From positions 39,005-103,004 of the forward strand of contig JAPDDQ010000027.1 of NCBI GenBank assembly GCA_027587225.1: 64,000 nt of DNA, in the 5' to 3' direction. Positions 1-8,897 of this stretch are shown in pieces. Origin of the DNA: Solirubrobacter taibaiensis (GTDB lineage: Bacteria; Actinomycetota; Thermoleophilia; Solirubrobacterales; Solirubrobacteraceae). A program made the translations under genes and the position numbers. The notes beneath the pieces were generated by a model, which was given only the letters and a program-made list of their open reading frames with translations, ran no database searches and was not told where the DNA came from. The number at the start of each line of letters is the position of its first letter. The first letter of the stretch is position 1.

Positions 1-1
1 C

Positions 2-331
2 CTCGACGCCGACTGGTCCGTGTGCGGCGAGGCCGGCCTGGGCCTCGGCGGCGGTGCCGACCTCGATCTCATGGGCGGCGCGGCCGACACCGGCGGCACC
101 GCGTTCGCGGAGCTCAGCGGCAAGGCGGGCTGGGTCGGCGGCACGATCGGTGCCGAGCTCGACCTCGGGTGCATGAACGCCAAGGCGGGAGCCAAGGTGA
201 TGGTCGGATCGGTCACGGTCGGCGCCGACACCGGCGGTGGCTTCGCCGGCGGCGTCGGCCAGAACGACCTGCCGATGCCGGGCGCCCGCCTCGAGGGCAA
301 GATCGGCATCAAGGCCTGCAAGAAGTTCTGA
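2..331 (+). CDS. C-terminal end of a glycine-rich protein (partial)
   Basis: The reading frame is open from the left edge of the window to a stop at 329-331, so only the last 109 residues are seen and the start lies outside. The visible part is dominated by Gly, Ala and Asp in short alternating repeats (GLGLGGGADLDL, TVGADTGGGFAGG) with a few Cys, and ends with a basic GIKACKKF tail. This low-complexity pattern suits an extracellular beta-rich or repeat protein, but no family can be named. A perfect hairpin follows ten bases after the stop. Confidence 0.55.
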   Translation, partial: LDADWSVCGEAGLGLGGGADLDLMGGAADTGGTAFAELSGKAGWVGGTIGAELDLGCMNAKAGAKVMVGSVTVGADTGGGFAGGVGQNDLPMPGARLEGKIGIKACKKF

Positions 332-340
332 GCCTTGCTG

Positions 341-366
341 TGCCCACCGTCGGATGGCGGTGGGCA
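341..366 (+). terminator. Hairpin terminator after the partial glycine-rich gene
   Basis: A perfect 9-bp stem, TGCCCACCG (341-349) pairing with CGGTGGGCA (358-366), with an 8-base loop. There is no U-tract, as is common in high-GC actinobacteria. It lies 10 bases after the stop of the preceding gene and before the convergent gene ending at 440. Confidence 0.6.
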
Positions 367-439
367 CCGCGGCACTCGCCCCTCCGTCGATGACCTCGCA
401 GGCTTGAACGCCGGCTGATCGACCTCAGCAGCTCGAGAC

Positions 440-2686
440 CTACCGATGCGCGAGATCAGGCCCGAGCAGCGCCGTGACCAGCGGGGCCGGGCCGGGCCGG
501 GCGAGGTGGAAGCCCTGGGCCAGGGCGCACCCGTGGGCGGCGAGGAACTCAAACTGTGCCTGGTCCTCCACGCCCTCGGCGACGGCGATCAGCTCGAGGG
601 CATCGGCGAGGGCCACGATTGCCGTGACGATTGCCGCGGCGCGCCCGTCGCCCGGTACGCCGCGCAGGAACGAGCGGTCGATCTTCAGCTCGTGCACCGG
701 CAGGTCGCGCAGGCGGGCGAGCGAGGAGAAGTCGGCGCCGAAGTCGTCGATCGCAAGCCGCAGGCCGGTGGCGGCAAGACGGTCGAGCAAGGGGCCGGTG
801 CGCTCGGGGTCGGCCATCGCCGCGGACTCGGTGATCTCGGCAATGAACTGCGCCGGGTCGGCACCCGCGGCGCTGAAGCGACCGAGCAGGCGGTCGGCAA
901 AGCCCGGGGAGCGCAGCTGCCGGGGGGAAAGATTGAACGCGATGTCAGGCGCGAGGCCCAGCGCGCGCCACGCCGCGGCCTGGGCGATCACCGCGTCGAC
1001 GACCCAGTCGCCGATCGGCTCGATCAGGCCACTGTCCTCGGCACCCGGAATGAACTCGCCGGGCGGCACCATTCCGCGTTCGGGGTCATTCCAGCGCAGC
1101 AGCGCCTCGACCGCGACCGCTCGGCCGCTCGCCACGTCGAAGACGGGCTGGTAGTGCAGCTCGAACTCATCGCGGGCAAGTGCGCGGCGCAGCCGCGCTG
1201 AGAGCGTGAGCTGCCCCGCGGCCGAGGCGCGCTCGGCCGCTGGGAAGCGGATCGTGCCGCGACCGTCGCCCTTGGCTTGATACAGCGCACCGTCGGCGCA
1301 CTTGAGCAACTCGGGGAGATCGTTCGCGTCCCGCGGAAACGTCGCCACGCCGACGCTCGCGGCGATCTCGAACTCCTGGCCCTCCATCAGAAACGGCGTC
1401 TCGAGCGTCCGCAGCAGGTTGCGCGCGACCGTACGCGCCGTCTGGACGGCGTCGCCGTCGATGTCGGTGAGCAGCAGCATGAACTCGTCGCCGCCATGGC
1501 GTGCGACCATGTCGCTGGCCCGGCAACAGTCGGAGAGCCGGGTCGCGACCTGACGCAGCAGCTCGTCGCCGGCGGCATGGCCGAGCGTGTCGTTGACCAC
1601 CTTGAAGTGGTCCAGGTCGATGTAGAGCACGGCCACCGAGGACCCGCTGCGGCGCGCGCGGGCCAGCGCGGCCGTGAGGTGCTCCTCGAGCTTCGCGCGG
1701 TTGGCCAAGCCGGTGAGCGCGTCGTGGTAGGCCATGTGCCGCACGCGCTCCTGGGCGATCCGCTGCTCGGTGACGTCCTCGCCCGCGACCAGCATCCCGA
1801 CGCCGTCGCCCGTGGGCACGATCCGGCTGGTCCACGCGATGCTGCGGCGCGCGCCGGCGCGCGTGATCACCGGGCTCTCGGGGCTCGCGTCGTCCAGCGT
1901 GATCCCGGCGAGCGCGGCCGCGAACGCGGCCCGCGCAGCCGTGCGCGCGTCCGCGGGGAGGGCGAGCTCGAACCAGTCGCGGCCGACCAGCTCCTCCTCG
2001 CGGTACCCGAGGACCTCGCAGCTGCGGCGGTTGACCTGCAAGACCAGTCCTGCCGCGTCCATGACGACGATCATCGTCCCGGCGACGTCGAGGTAGCGCT
2101 GCGAGCGGCCGTGCTCGTCGGCGAGCTGGACGGCGCGCCGCTCGCGCCCGCGCGCCTGCCAGACGCCCATCACCGCGGCGAAGGCCAGTGCCATCAGCCA
2201 GAACGTCGTGTTCTCGGACGACTGCCCAGTGACGGCGGATGCAGCCGCGGCGGACACGAGCATAAACGCGGCGACGACCGCCGTCATCAGGACGGGATAC
2301 GAGATCGCGGCAAAGATCATCGGAAGGATGAAGCCGGCCAACAACGGCGTTCCGGGCCGGCCCTCGATCACGACCCCCGCGGCGATCGAGCCGACGACCG
2401 TGGCGCTCCAGGCCATGAAGAACGGCTCGCGCCAACGCGACGCGACCAGGCGCCGGCGCGGCAGCAGGCACAGCCCCGCGCTCACCAGCACCCACCCGAC
2501 GCACACGACGGCGAGCAGCGCGCGATGGCGGCTCCCGGACGATTGGGCGAGGTAGGCGATGATCGCGATGCCCGTCGCGACGCCCAGCACGCTGCCGATC
2601 ACGATGTCGCGCGCGCGGAACTCGATCTCCTCGGGATCCTCGAGCGGCATGAAGAGGCGCGTGCTCATTACCAGTGTGGTCGGCAT
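440..2686 (-). CDS. Membrane-bound PAS-GGDEF-EAL cyclic-di-GMP turnover protein
   Basis: 748 residues. About five or six hydrophobic segments fill residues 26-175, followed by a PAS domain (about 192-310), a GGDEF domain with intact RHGGDEF (GGDEF at 398-402) and an EAL domain with EALLRW at 527-532. The EAL metal and catalytic positions I can pick out (FNLSPRQL, AEITES, IDDFG, LKIDRSF, AEGVE) are all present, so phosphodiesterase activity is plausible. The GGDEF site is also intact and could make c-di-GMP or act as a nucleotide sensor. The membrane and PAS modules suggest redox or small-ligand input. An alternative start lies at Met7. It stands alone; two other c-di-GMP-type proteins occur in the window (35978 and 60767). 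Confidence 0.9.
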   Translation of the reverse strand: MPTTLVMSTRLFMPLEDPEEIEFRARDIVIGSVLGVATGIAIIAYLAQSSGSRHRALLAVVCVGWVLVSAGLCLLPRRRLVASRWREPFFMAWSATVVGSIAAGVVIEGRPGTPLLAGFILPMIFAAISYPVLMTAVVAAFMLVSAAAASAVTGQSSENTTFWLMALAFAAVMGVWQARGRERRAVQLADEHGRSQRYLDVAGTMIVVMDAAGLVLQVNRRSCEVLGYREEELVGRDWFELALPADARTAARAAFAAALAGITLDDASPESPVITRAGARRSIAWTSRIVPTGDGVGMLVAGEDVTEQRIAQERVRHMAYHDALTGLANRAKLEEHLTAALARARRSGSSVAVLYIDLDHFKVVNDTLGHAAGDELLRQVATRLSDCCRASDMVARHGGDEFMLLLTDIDGDAVQTARTVARNLLRTLETPFLMEGQEFEIAASVGVATFPRDANDLPELLKCADGALYQAKGDGRGTIRFPAAERASAAGQLTLSARLRRALARDEFELHYQPVFDVASGRAVAVEALLRWNDPERGMVPPGEFIPGAEDSGLIEPIGDWVVDAVIAQAAAWRALGLAPDIAFNLSPRQLRSPGFADRLLGRFSAAGADPAQFIAEITESAAMADPERTGPLLDRLAATGLRLAIDDFGADFSSLARLRDLPVHELKIDRSFLRGVPGDGRAAAIVTAIVALADALELIAVAEGVEDQAQFEFLAAHGCALAQGFHLARPGPAPLVTALLGPDLAHR

Positions 2687-3130
2687 GAGGGCCGCAGGCT
2701 GAACCAGCGCAACGCGGGCGAGCGCGATCGCGGAGCGTCAGCGACGGTGTGAACCCGTGCCCCGCGCTCCTGCGAGGTGATTCCCGCCGCAGGGTGAAGG
2801 TCATCGATGAACCCCGAGCGCGCTCCTCGCGGATGTCTTAGCCGGGGGTGCCGAGTTGTCCGGTCCTCGGACCGTCGGCGCGCGTCCAGTACAGCGTGGT
2901 GCCAGTGCGTGCCAGCGAATGGAACGCGATGTCCATCGCCTGAATGTAGTTCGCGAGGTGCTCACTCCGCTTGCTCGACTTGTCGTGCTGGACTCGCCGG
3001 CGACCTCCTTGTCGAGCCCGCCGTCACCGGGGTGCGAAGGCCGACGGTCACGCCCACGTCGCGTACGAGTTGGGCGGGTGCCGGACCGGCCGTAGTACGG
3101 TCGGTGCACATCTCGACGAACAGGACCGTC
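2687..3130. other. Stretch without a convincing gene; possible gene remnant on the minus strand
   Basis: No ORF here has convincing coding character. On the minus strand, ending at a TAA at 2838-2840, one frame reads about 45 protein-like residues (for example NYIQAMDIAFHSLARTG and TTLYWTRADGP) without a clear start or signal. It may be the tail of a decayed gene. The rest looks non-coding. Confidence 0.3.
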
Positions 3131-3361
3131 ATGCCCGGCGACACCATCGCGTTTCGCGTCGACCACGCGGAGCGCACCGAGTTGGTCGCGCGCGCTGCGC
3201 GGGAGAAGCTCAACCTCTCGGACTACATCCGAATTCGCCTCGGCTTGCGGGCGCTTGGGTCCGAGGAGGACGCGGCCATCATCGCCGGTGACTCCCAGGA
3301 TGCGTTGCGCCTGCAGGTTGCCGATCACGAGGTGCGGCTCCGCGCGCTGGAGGCCAGGTAG
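3131..3361 (+). CDS. Small ribbon-helix-helix-like protein
   Basis: 76 residues. The segment AFRVDHAERTELVARAARE followed by LNLSDYIRIRLGL has the strand-helix-helix layout of ribbon-helix-helix DNA-binding proteins of the MobC/CopG type. The C-terminal third (LRLQVADHEVRLRALEAR) should be a helical oligomerisation segment. The ATG at 3131 is chosen because the upstream extension of the frame is Arg/Ser/Cys-rich and not protein-like. No partner toxin or relaxase is next to it. A very strong hairpin terminator follows. The function is inferred from fold-like pattern only. Confidence 0.6.
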   Translation: MPGDTIAFRVDHAERTELVARAAREKLNLSDYIRIRLGLRALGSEEDAAIIAGDSQDALRLQVADHEVRLRALEAR

Positions 3362-3371
3362 CCCGGAGCGC

Positions 3372-3418
3372 ACGCGGCGGGAGGAGCCTGGGTCTATTGA
3401 GGAGCCCTCCCGCCGCGT
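3372..3418 (+). terminator. Strong 13-bp hairpin terminator
   Basis: ACGCGGCGGGAGG at 3372-3384 pairs perfectly with CCTCCCGCCGCGT at 3406-3418 around a 21-base loop, starting 10 bases after the stop of the small gene at 3131-3361. Confidence 0.75.
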
Positions 3419-3606
3419 TGCGCGCTCAAGGCCCCGACGCTCAGGGTGTGGTGTGCGTCGAAGCCTTCGAGGTGACCGCCGTCGCCCCGAGAGGGACGGT
3501 ATTGGCGCACGGCCGCGCTGTCAGCACTTCGGCGGCCATGTTCACCACCTCGTAAGAAGCGGTATTTCACTGCTCCGTCACGTCGGACGGGCGGTGAGGT
3601 GGAACC

Positions 3607-5676
3607 GTGCGGCGCGTGATCAAGCCGAAGATCTGCGCCGCGGCGGTGCTCGCCACCGCCGCGCTTGCTGCCGTACCTGCCTCCGCCTCCGCCGGCGCCA
3701 CGTTGCTGAGCGTCAATGACTCGCTGGACAAGACCACGTTCGGTGGGCTCGCCGTCGGCGGTCTCTCCGCCCTGGCACACACGAGCGGGAGCCAGGCGCT
3801 CGCGCTGACCGACAACCAGGGCGCCACCCCCGCCCGCTTCTTCACGCTGAAGCTGCGCGGCGACCGGGTGGAGACGACCAAGGTCACGACGCTCAAGCGG
3901 GTGGATGGGACGCCGTTCACCGGCCAGGACTTCGACGGTGAGGGCCTCGTGGTGGAGCCGGGCGGCACGCTGCTCATCAGCTCGGAGACCGAGCCGGTCA
4001 TCCGCCGGTTCGACAAGCAGGGCCACCAGCTCGCCCAGCTCAGCACGCCGCCGCGGTTCGGGGTTGCGCCCAACGGTCAGGCCGCCACGAACCAGACGTT
4101 CGAAGCGCTCACCGGCACTCCGGACGGGAAGACGCTGTTCGCCGGCATGGAGGGCGCGCTCAGCGCCGACGGCGCCACCCGCAACCGCATCATCCGCTAC
4201 GACAGGCCCAAGCAGGGCGACTTCGTCCCCACGACCCAGTACGCGTACAAGACCGAGCCGAACGCCGGCCTCGTCGAGCTGTTCGCCATCGACGACGAGC
4301 GTCTGCTCTCGCTGGAACGCGCCTTCGTCAACGGCCAGAACACGATCCGGGTCTACGAGGTCTACCTCGGTGCCGCCCAGGACGTCAGCCGGGTCGCCGC
4401 GCTCACCGATGCCAGCCCGTTCCTCTACAAGCGCGAGCTGATCGACTTCGCCGACCACACGCCGCTGATCGACAACGTCGAGGCCATGGCGCTCGACGGC
4501 GACGTGCTCACGCTGATGAGCGACGACAACTTCAGCGCGACGCAGAAGACGTACGTCTACCGCTTCAAGGTCGAGCTGCATGCGGAGCCGATCCTGGAGG
4601 GCCGCGCGCTCTACAGCGCGACGCAGTACCAGCCGGGCCCGAGCTCCGGCAACAGCGGGGTCGGCGCCAACAACGGCGTCGTCCCGCCGTTCCCGGGCCA
4701 GCCGATCCCCGGCTTCAGCGGCGCCCTGTACGAGGGCAACAACCGCTACCTGGCGATGCCCGACAACGGCTTCGGCACCAAGGGCAACTCGCGGGACTTC
4801 CTGCTGCGCGTCTACCGCATCACGCCCAACTGGTACACGAACAAGATCGAGGTCAACGGCTTCCTGAGCCTGCGTGACCCGGACCGCAAGATCCCGTTCG
4901 AGATCGTCAACCAGAACACGCCCGACCGGCTGCTCACCGGCGGTGACTTCGACATCGAGGCGATCGCCCGCGACCGCAAGGGCGACCTCTGGTTCGGGGA
5001 GGAGTTCGGCCCGTACCTGATCCACACCGACGCCACGGGCAAGGTCCTCGACGCCCCGGTCGCGCTCCCGGGCGGCAAGTCTCCGTCCAGCCCTGACCTG
5101 CAGCCGGGCGAGCAGCCCACGATCCAGGGCAGCCGCGGCTGGGAGGCCGTCGCCGCGAGCAAGGACGGCCGCACGCTGTATCCGATCGTCGAAGGGGCCC
5201 GCCTGGACGATCCCGACAAGCTGCGCCGCTACATCTACGAGTTCGACATCGCGAGCAAGCGCTACACGGGCCGTCAGTGGGCGATGAAGTCCGAGGGCCC
5301 GACGCTGCAGATCGGTGACGCGCAGGCCGTGAGCAAGACCGAGCTGCTCGTGATCGAGCGCGACGACTTCGAGGGCGCCAACGCCCGGATCAAGAACGTC
5401 GTCAAGCTCGACCTGTCCGACACCGACGCGCAGGGCTTCGTGCACAAGCGCCACGTGCTCGACCTGATGCGCATCCGCGACCCGTTCGACATCGGCAAGC
5501 TCGGCGACCCGTTCACCTACCCGATCCAGTCGCTGGAGACGATCGTGCCGGTCAGCGAGGACCAGCTGTTCGTCGTCAACGACAACAACTTCCCCGACTC
5601 CAACGGCCGCATCGCGGGCAAGCCGGACGACGTCGAGGCGATCCTCGTGCACGTCCCGGAAGGCTGGGACGACTGA
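3607..5676 (+). CDS. Secreted phytase-like esterase (two-domain)
   Basis: 689 residues, GTG start with the purine-rich GGTGAGGTGG upstream. A clear Sec signal peptide (KICAAAVLATAALAAVPASA) is followed by two beta-propeller-like halves. The second half (from about residue 370) carries the phytase-like esterase hallmark segments GALYEGNNRYLAMPDNGFG, RDFLLRVYRITPNW, FDIEAIARDRKGDLWFGEEF and QSLETIVPVSEDQLFVVNDN. The first half has the related FDGEGLVV and NQTFEALTGTPDG segments, suggesting an internal duplication or one extended domain. Family members are annotated as esterase-like phytase-family proteins, but the substrate is unknown. It is probably extracellular and stands alone. Confidence 0.85.
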   Translation: MRRVIKPKICAAAVLATAALAAVPASASAGATLLSVNDSLDKTTFGGLAVGGLSALAHTSGSQALALTDNQGATPARFFTLKLRGDRVETTKVTTLKRVDGTPFTGQDFDGEGLVVEPGGTLLISSETEPVIRRFDKQGHQLAQLSTPPRFGVAPNGQAATNQTFEALTGTPDGKTLFAGMEGALSADGATRNRIIRYDRPKQGDFVPTTQYAYKTEPNAGLVELFAIDDERLLSLERAFVNGQNTIRVYEVYLGAAQDVSRVAALTDASPFLYKRELIDFADHTPLIDNVEAMALDGDVLTLMSDDNFSATQKTYVYRFKVELHAEPILEGRALYSATQYQPGPSSGNSGVGANNGVVPPFPGQPIPGFSGALYEGNNRYLAMPDNGFGTKGNSRDFLLRVYRITPNWYTNKIEVNGFLSLRDPDRKIPFEIVNQNTPDRLLTGGDFDIEAIARDRKGDLWFGEEFGPYLIHTDATGKVLDAPVALPGGKSPSSPDLQPGEQPTIQGSRGWEAVAASKDGRTLYPIVEGARLDDPDKLRRYIYEFDIASKRYTGRQWAMKSEGPTLQIGDAQAVSKTELLVIERDDFEGANARIKNVVKLDLSDTDAQGFVHKRHVLDLMRIRDPFDIGKLGDPFTYPIQSLETIVPVSEDQLFVVNDNNFPDSNGRIAGKPDDVEAILVHVPEGWDD

Positions 5677-5713
5677 GCGGCCTGAGTTCGCCCGGCGGCA
5701 GCGTCGCGTTGGC

Positions 5714-5968
5714 CTAGGGGTACCTTGAGAGGTCGTTCCGAATCGGGGGCTCGTGCCGGAAGCGAGTCCAGACTTCGAGCGGCCAGATCACCGCGGATGC
5801 CACGACGACGCCGATGAGGGCGCTCCAGGCGCCCGCGCCGAGCAGCAGGGCGAGGATCGCCCCGACGGGGTAGGTACTCGCCCAGATCCGCCGCGCATGC
5901 GGGAACTGCCAGTCTGTCCATGACGCGAACATCTGGCGAGCGTAACCGGGCTCGACCCTTCGACGCAA
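5714..5968 (-). CDS. Small two-helix membrane protein of unknown function
   Basis: 84 residues with two hydrophobic stretches (about residues 31-46 and 48-63) and a charged C-terminus (WTRFRHEPPIRNDLSRYP). It begins 9 bases after the stop of the duplicated 673-residue gene upstream on the same strand, so the two probably share a transcript. No family is recognised. Confidence 0.55.
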   Translation of the reverse strand: MRRRVEPGYARQMFASWTDWQFPHARRIWASTYPVGAILALLLGAGAWSALIGVVVASAVIWPLEVWTRFRHEPPIRNDLSRYP

Positions 5969-5977
5969 GCGTTGGGC

Positions 5978-7999
5978 TCAGTCCTCGTCGATGCTGTCGC
6001 CCTCGTCGAACGACTCGTCGTCGTGGTTCTTCTTGCTCTTCTTCTTCGGCGTCGGGTTGTCGTCGTCGTCCAGCTTGCGCTTGTGCTTGCCCACTTGGTT
6101 GTCGTACGCGGTCTCGGCGGTGAGGCGCGCATGGCCCGCGGCTACGGCGATGGCGACCGACGCTCGCTTGCTCAACGCGAGCTTCGTCACCGCGAGCAGA
6201 TACATGAGCGAGTCGGCGTCGCTGAACGCGGAGCGTCTGACCGCGTCCGGATAGGCCCGCGTCATCAGCGTGACGTGCTTGCTGATCGCGTCCGCGGCGC
6301 GCGTCGTCGGCTCCTCGCCCGGAACCGTCCCGGGACGCTCGTCCTTCTCGTGTGCGTCGTCGTCGAGCTCTTCGAGCAGGTTCTCGACCGCGACGACGTC
6401 GCACAGCCCCCACAGCGCCTGGATCACCTCCCAGCGCGCCGGCTCGCCCAACACGGCCGCGCCCACGTTGGCCGCCAAGGCGGCGGCGCGGTGCTGCGCC
6501 TCGCGTGCCGAGTTGGCCGGCCCGCCGGATTGCACGGCGGAGAGCGGTTGCGCGTTGAGCAGCCCGAGCACCGAGGACGCAAGGGCCTGCGCGCGGGCGA
6601 GGTCAGGCGTCTTGTTGTCGAGCGCCACCGCGCGGTCGAACTTGTCGACCGCGTGCGCGATCCAGAACGCGGCTGTCGCGTTAAACGACGTCGCGCGAGC
6701 GGGGGTGCGGTAGGACTGGCCGAGCGCGACGAGTCGCACGCGGGCCTGATTCGGCTTGACGCCGACGATCGCCGTGCGGACGACGTCGACGAGCGCGCTC
6801 CAGGCAGTGACATGCGAGCCTTGGGCGGTACCGAAGACGCCGCGCGGGCGGCCTCCGGTGGTCAAGTCGGTGATCGTGCCGTCGGGTGCGGTGATGATCT
6901 GGGCGGCGAAGCGCTTGTCGGGATCTGTGAGCGTCACGTCGACCCGACGCCGGTGCGCGCCGTCCGGGCCCGGCAGATTCGCCCCCCGGATGCGCGACAC
7001 GAGCGGCTTTATCCACTCTCGAGGCAGGCTCCCGGTCTCGATCACATCGTCCACGTAGGTCGCGACCGATGGCTCGCCCGCGATCTCCGAATCGTTGAAT
7101 GACCGCGGATACGAGCTTCGCATCGTCGTCAGGTGGTCGCGAACCACATCGGCGATGCGCTGTTGTAGCTCTTCCACGCCGCCGCTCGCGTCGATGCCGG
7201 GCGCCTCGCGCGGGTGCGTCCGGCGGTTGCCGAGCTTGGCGACGGCGCGCACGTCGAGCTGGCCCCACAGCGCCGTGCGCACCGCGGGCAGCGGCGGCGT
7301 CGGGTCCTGGCGGGTCTCGTACTTGCGGATCGGGTCCAGGTCTGCGCCGCCCTCGGGCAGGCCGAGCTTGACCGCGGACAGCGGAACCGAGTTGCGCAGC
7401 TGGAGATAGGCGGCGGCGAGCTCCTGCAGCGCGGAGACCAGGGCCGTTCCCTTCGGCGCCTCGCTGCGCCGTACCAGCTGAGCGACGTGGCACGCTCGCA
7501 GCGCCCGGAGCTTGGCAGCCTGGAGCAAGTCCGCGGGCTTCACCGCGTTGGCGACCGTGCTCTCCGCCTGCCTGAGGAACGGTTCGCGTGACATGCTCGG
7601 GAGCGCCAACGCGACCTGGATCAAGTCGATCACGCGGTCGATCCCGGTCCGCATCGAGTACCCCACGATCTCGAGCCGAAGGCCGTCGCAGAACGTCTCC
7701 CACGCCACCGTGTGGCTCTTCTCCCCGGAGCCGAAGATCCCCGGCGGGCGATGGCCGATATTCAGCTTGGCGACGACCAGCGACTGGAAGTCGTTGCGCT
7801 CGGTGTCGATGGTCACGCCGAAGCGGGCAAGCGACCGCCGCCCACCGGACGCGCCGAGCAGCCGCGACACGGCGTGGTTGACAGCGCCGCGTTGGATCGC
7901 GAGCACGGCGCTGACGTCGGGCACCGTCGGCGCGAGCGCGGCGGCGACCGGACGCACCGGCTCCAGGTCCGACCCGCGCTCGATCCGCGTTTGACCCAC
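5978..7999 (-). CDS. Internally duplicated 673-aa protein with acidic/basic NLS-like tail
   Basis: Not a family I can name. The protein is an imperfect tandem repeat of about 290 residues. RPPGIFGSGEKSH-AW (84-100) matches RPRGVFGTAQGSH-AW (384-400). PLSAV (206-210) matches PLSAV (485-489). ALWGQLDVRAVAKL (243-256) matches ALWGLCDVVAVENL (528-541). HLTTMRSSYP (289-298) matches HVTLMTRAYP (575-584). There is no signal peptide or membrane segment. After the second repeat comes a highly charged tail with basic clusters KHKRK (638-642) and KKKSKK (652-657) separated by acidic residues, resembling a bipartite eukaryotic nuclear localisation signal, and a terminal poly-acidic run. The GTG start at 7999 sits 7 bases after a TAGCGT -10-like element. 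A secreted or injected effector is possible but unproven. Confidence 0.75.
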   Translation of the reverse strand: MGQTRIERGSDLEPVRPVAAALAPTVPDVSAVLAIQRGAVNHAVSRLLGASGGRRSLARFGVTIDTERNDFQSLVVAKLNIGHRPPGIFGSGEKSHTVAWETFCDGLRLEIVGYSMRTGIDRVIDLIQVALALPSMSREPFLRQAESTVANAVKPADLLQAAKLRALRACHVAQLVRRSEAPKGTALVSALQELAAAYLQLRNSVPLSAVKLGLPEGGADLDPIRKYETRQDPTPPLPAVRTALWGQLDVRAVAKLGNRRTHPREAPGIDASGGVEELQQRIADVVRDHLTTMRSSYPRSFNDSEIAGEPSVATYVDDVIETGSLPREWIKPLVSRIRGANLPGPDGAHRRRVDVTLTDPDKRFAAQIITAPDGTITDLTTGGRPRGVFGTAQGSHVTAWSALVDVVRTAIVGVKPNQARVRLVALGQSYRTPARATSFNATAAFWIAHAVDKFDRAVALDNKTPDLARAQALASSVLGLLNAQPLSAVQSGGPANSAREAQHRAAALAANVGAAVLGEPARWEVIQALWGLCDVVAVENLLEELDDDAHEKDERPGTVPGEEPTTRAADAISKHVTLMTRAYPDAVRRSAFSDADSLMYLLAVTKLALSKRASVAIAVAAGHARLTAETAYDNQVGKHKRKLDDDDNPTPKKKSKKNHDDESFDEGDSIDED

Positions 8000-8006
8000 T
8001 CCCGCA

Positions 8007-8012
8007 ACGCTA
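8007..8012 (-). promoter_or_regulatory. -10-like element for a leaderless transcript
   Basis: TAGCGT on the minus strand, 7 bases before the GTG at 7999. The same spacing recurs at several other genes in this window. Confidence 0.4.
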
Positions 8013-8159
8013 GGGGCGCCTGAGCCCGGGGAATCCGGTGCTACGGGCGCGCGGCGACCGACGGTGATTTGACGATTCCAGGTGCAGTCAGCGCGCTGAC
8101 CGTTCGAGGAGAGCCGGGCGGCACACGCGCGGGCTGGACTTCTCGCGTTGCGCCCACCG

Positions 8160-8165
8160 TAGGAT
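8160..8165 (+). promoter_or_regulatory. -10-like element for a leaderless transcript
   Basis: TAGGAT, 4 bases before the ATG at 8170. No convincing -35 element and no Shine-Dalgarno sequence is visible. Confidence 0.35.
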
Positions 8166-8169
8166 CGGT

Positions 8170-8739
8170 ATGCGCGCCCTTTCAGCCATGGCCGCCGCCC
8201 TGCTGATCATGGCGTGCGGGGGCGAGCCGCCCGAGCGCCTCGCGTCGACGACGCCCAGCGTCGTCGCGAACGGGCTGAGCGCCGAGCTTCCCGCCGGGTG
8301 GCAGGCAGCGCCAAGCACGCTCACGCCGCACCTACAGGACCCGCGGGAAGTGCTGGCCGTCGGCACCTATCCGCTCCAGTACCGCGAGACCGACTGCGCG
8401 CACGTGCCGGGCAGCGCGCTCGAGGACCTGGGACCGGGCGACGCGCTCGTGACGCTGCAGGAACGCGGGCTCGACCGCGACTCCGCGTGGTTGGGGTTCC
8501 CGGAGCGGCCGGCACGATTCGGGCCTGAACTCGGTTCTAGGTCGGAAGCGTCGCAGTGCGCGCCGGCGGCGCGCTTTGTCGACCACTGGTTCGCGTTCAC
8601 CGACGGAGGCCGGCACTTTCACGTGCTCGTCGCATTCGGCGAGCGGGCCTCGGCGGCTGTGCGCGAGCAGGCGTGGTCGATCCTCGACACGGTGCGCGTG
8701 GACCCGAGTCGCGTGCCGGACTGGCCCTCCGTCGGCTGA
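8170..8739 (+). CDS. Putative lipoprotein of unknown function
   Basis: 189 residues. The N-terminus MRALSAMAAALLIMACGG is a lipoprotein signal peptide with the lipidated Cys in LIMAC. The mature part is a single soluble domain with Cys residues at DCAHVPG and SQCAPA. It ends in a segment (FVDHWFAFTDGGRHFHVLVAFG, then VREQAWSILDTVRV) typical of actinobacterial surface proteins that carry a terminal amphipathic helix. It is divergent from the gene at 7999. No function can be assigned. Confidence 0.7.
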   Translation: MRALSAMAAALLIMACGGEPPERLASTTPSVVANGLSAELPAGWQAAPSTLTPHLQDPREVLAVGTYPLQYRETDCAHVPGSALEDLGPGDALVTLQERGLDRDSAWLGFPERPARFGPELGSRSEASQCAPAARFVDHWFAFTDGGRHFHVLVAFGERASAAVREQAWSILDTVRVDPSRVPDWPSVG

Positions 8740-8884
8740 CCAGCGTTCTCGCCCGGACGGAAGCAACCGAAGTCTCCGCACGCAATCCGACGGGCCCGCT
8801 CGACGACCTCGCCACTCCGCCGGCCACTGACATGCGGCCTTCCCCGCGGACGCACCGCCTCGTGGAGGCCGGCCCGCCCGGCAG

Positions 8885-8890
8885 TAGCGT
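8885..8890 (+). promoter_or_regulatory. -10-like element for a leaderless transcript
   Basis: TAGCGT, 7 bases before the ATG at 8898. It supports that start over the longer upstream reading frame. Confidence 0.4.
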
Positions 8891-8897
8891 TACACGC

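Noticed and set aside
3394..5652. 752-aa open frame antisense to the phytase-like esterase gene
   Set aside because: Val/Arg/Asp/Leu-rich composition typical of antisense frames in GC-rich DNA; no domain; the sense frame has a signal peptide and family motifs.
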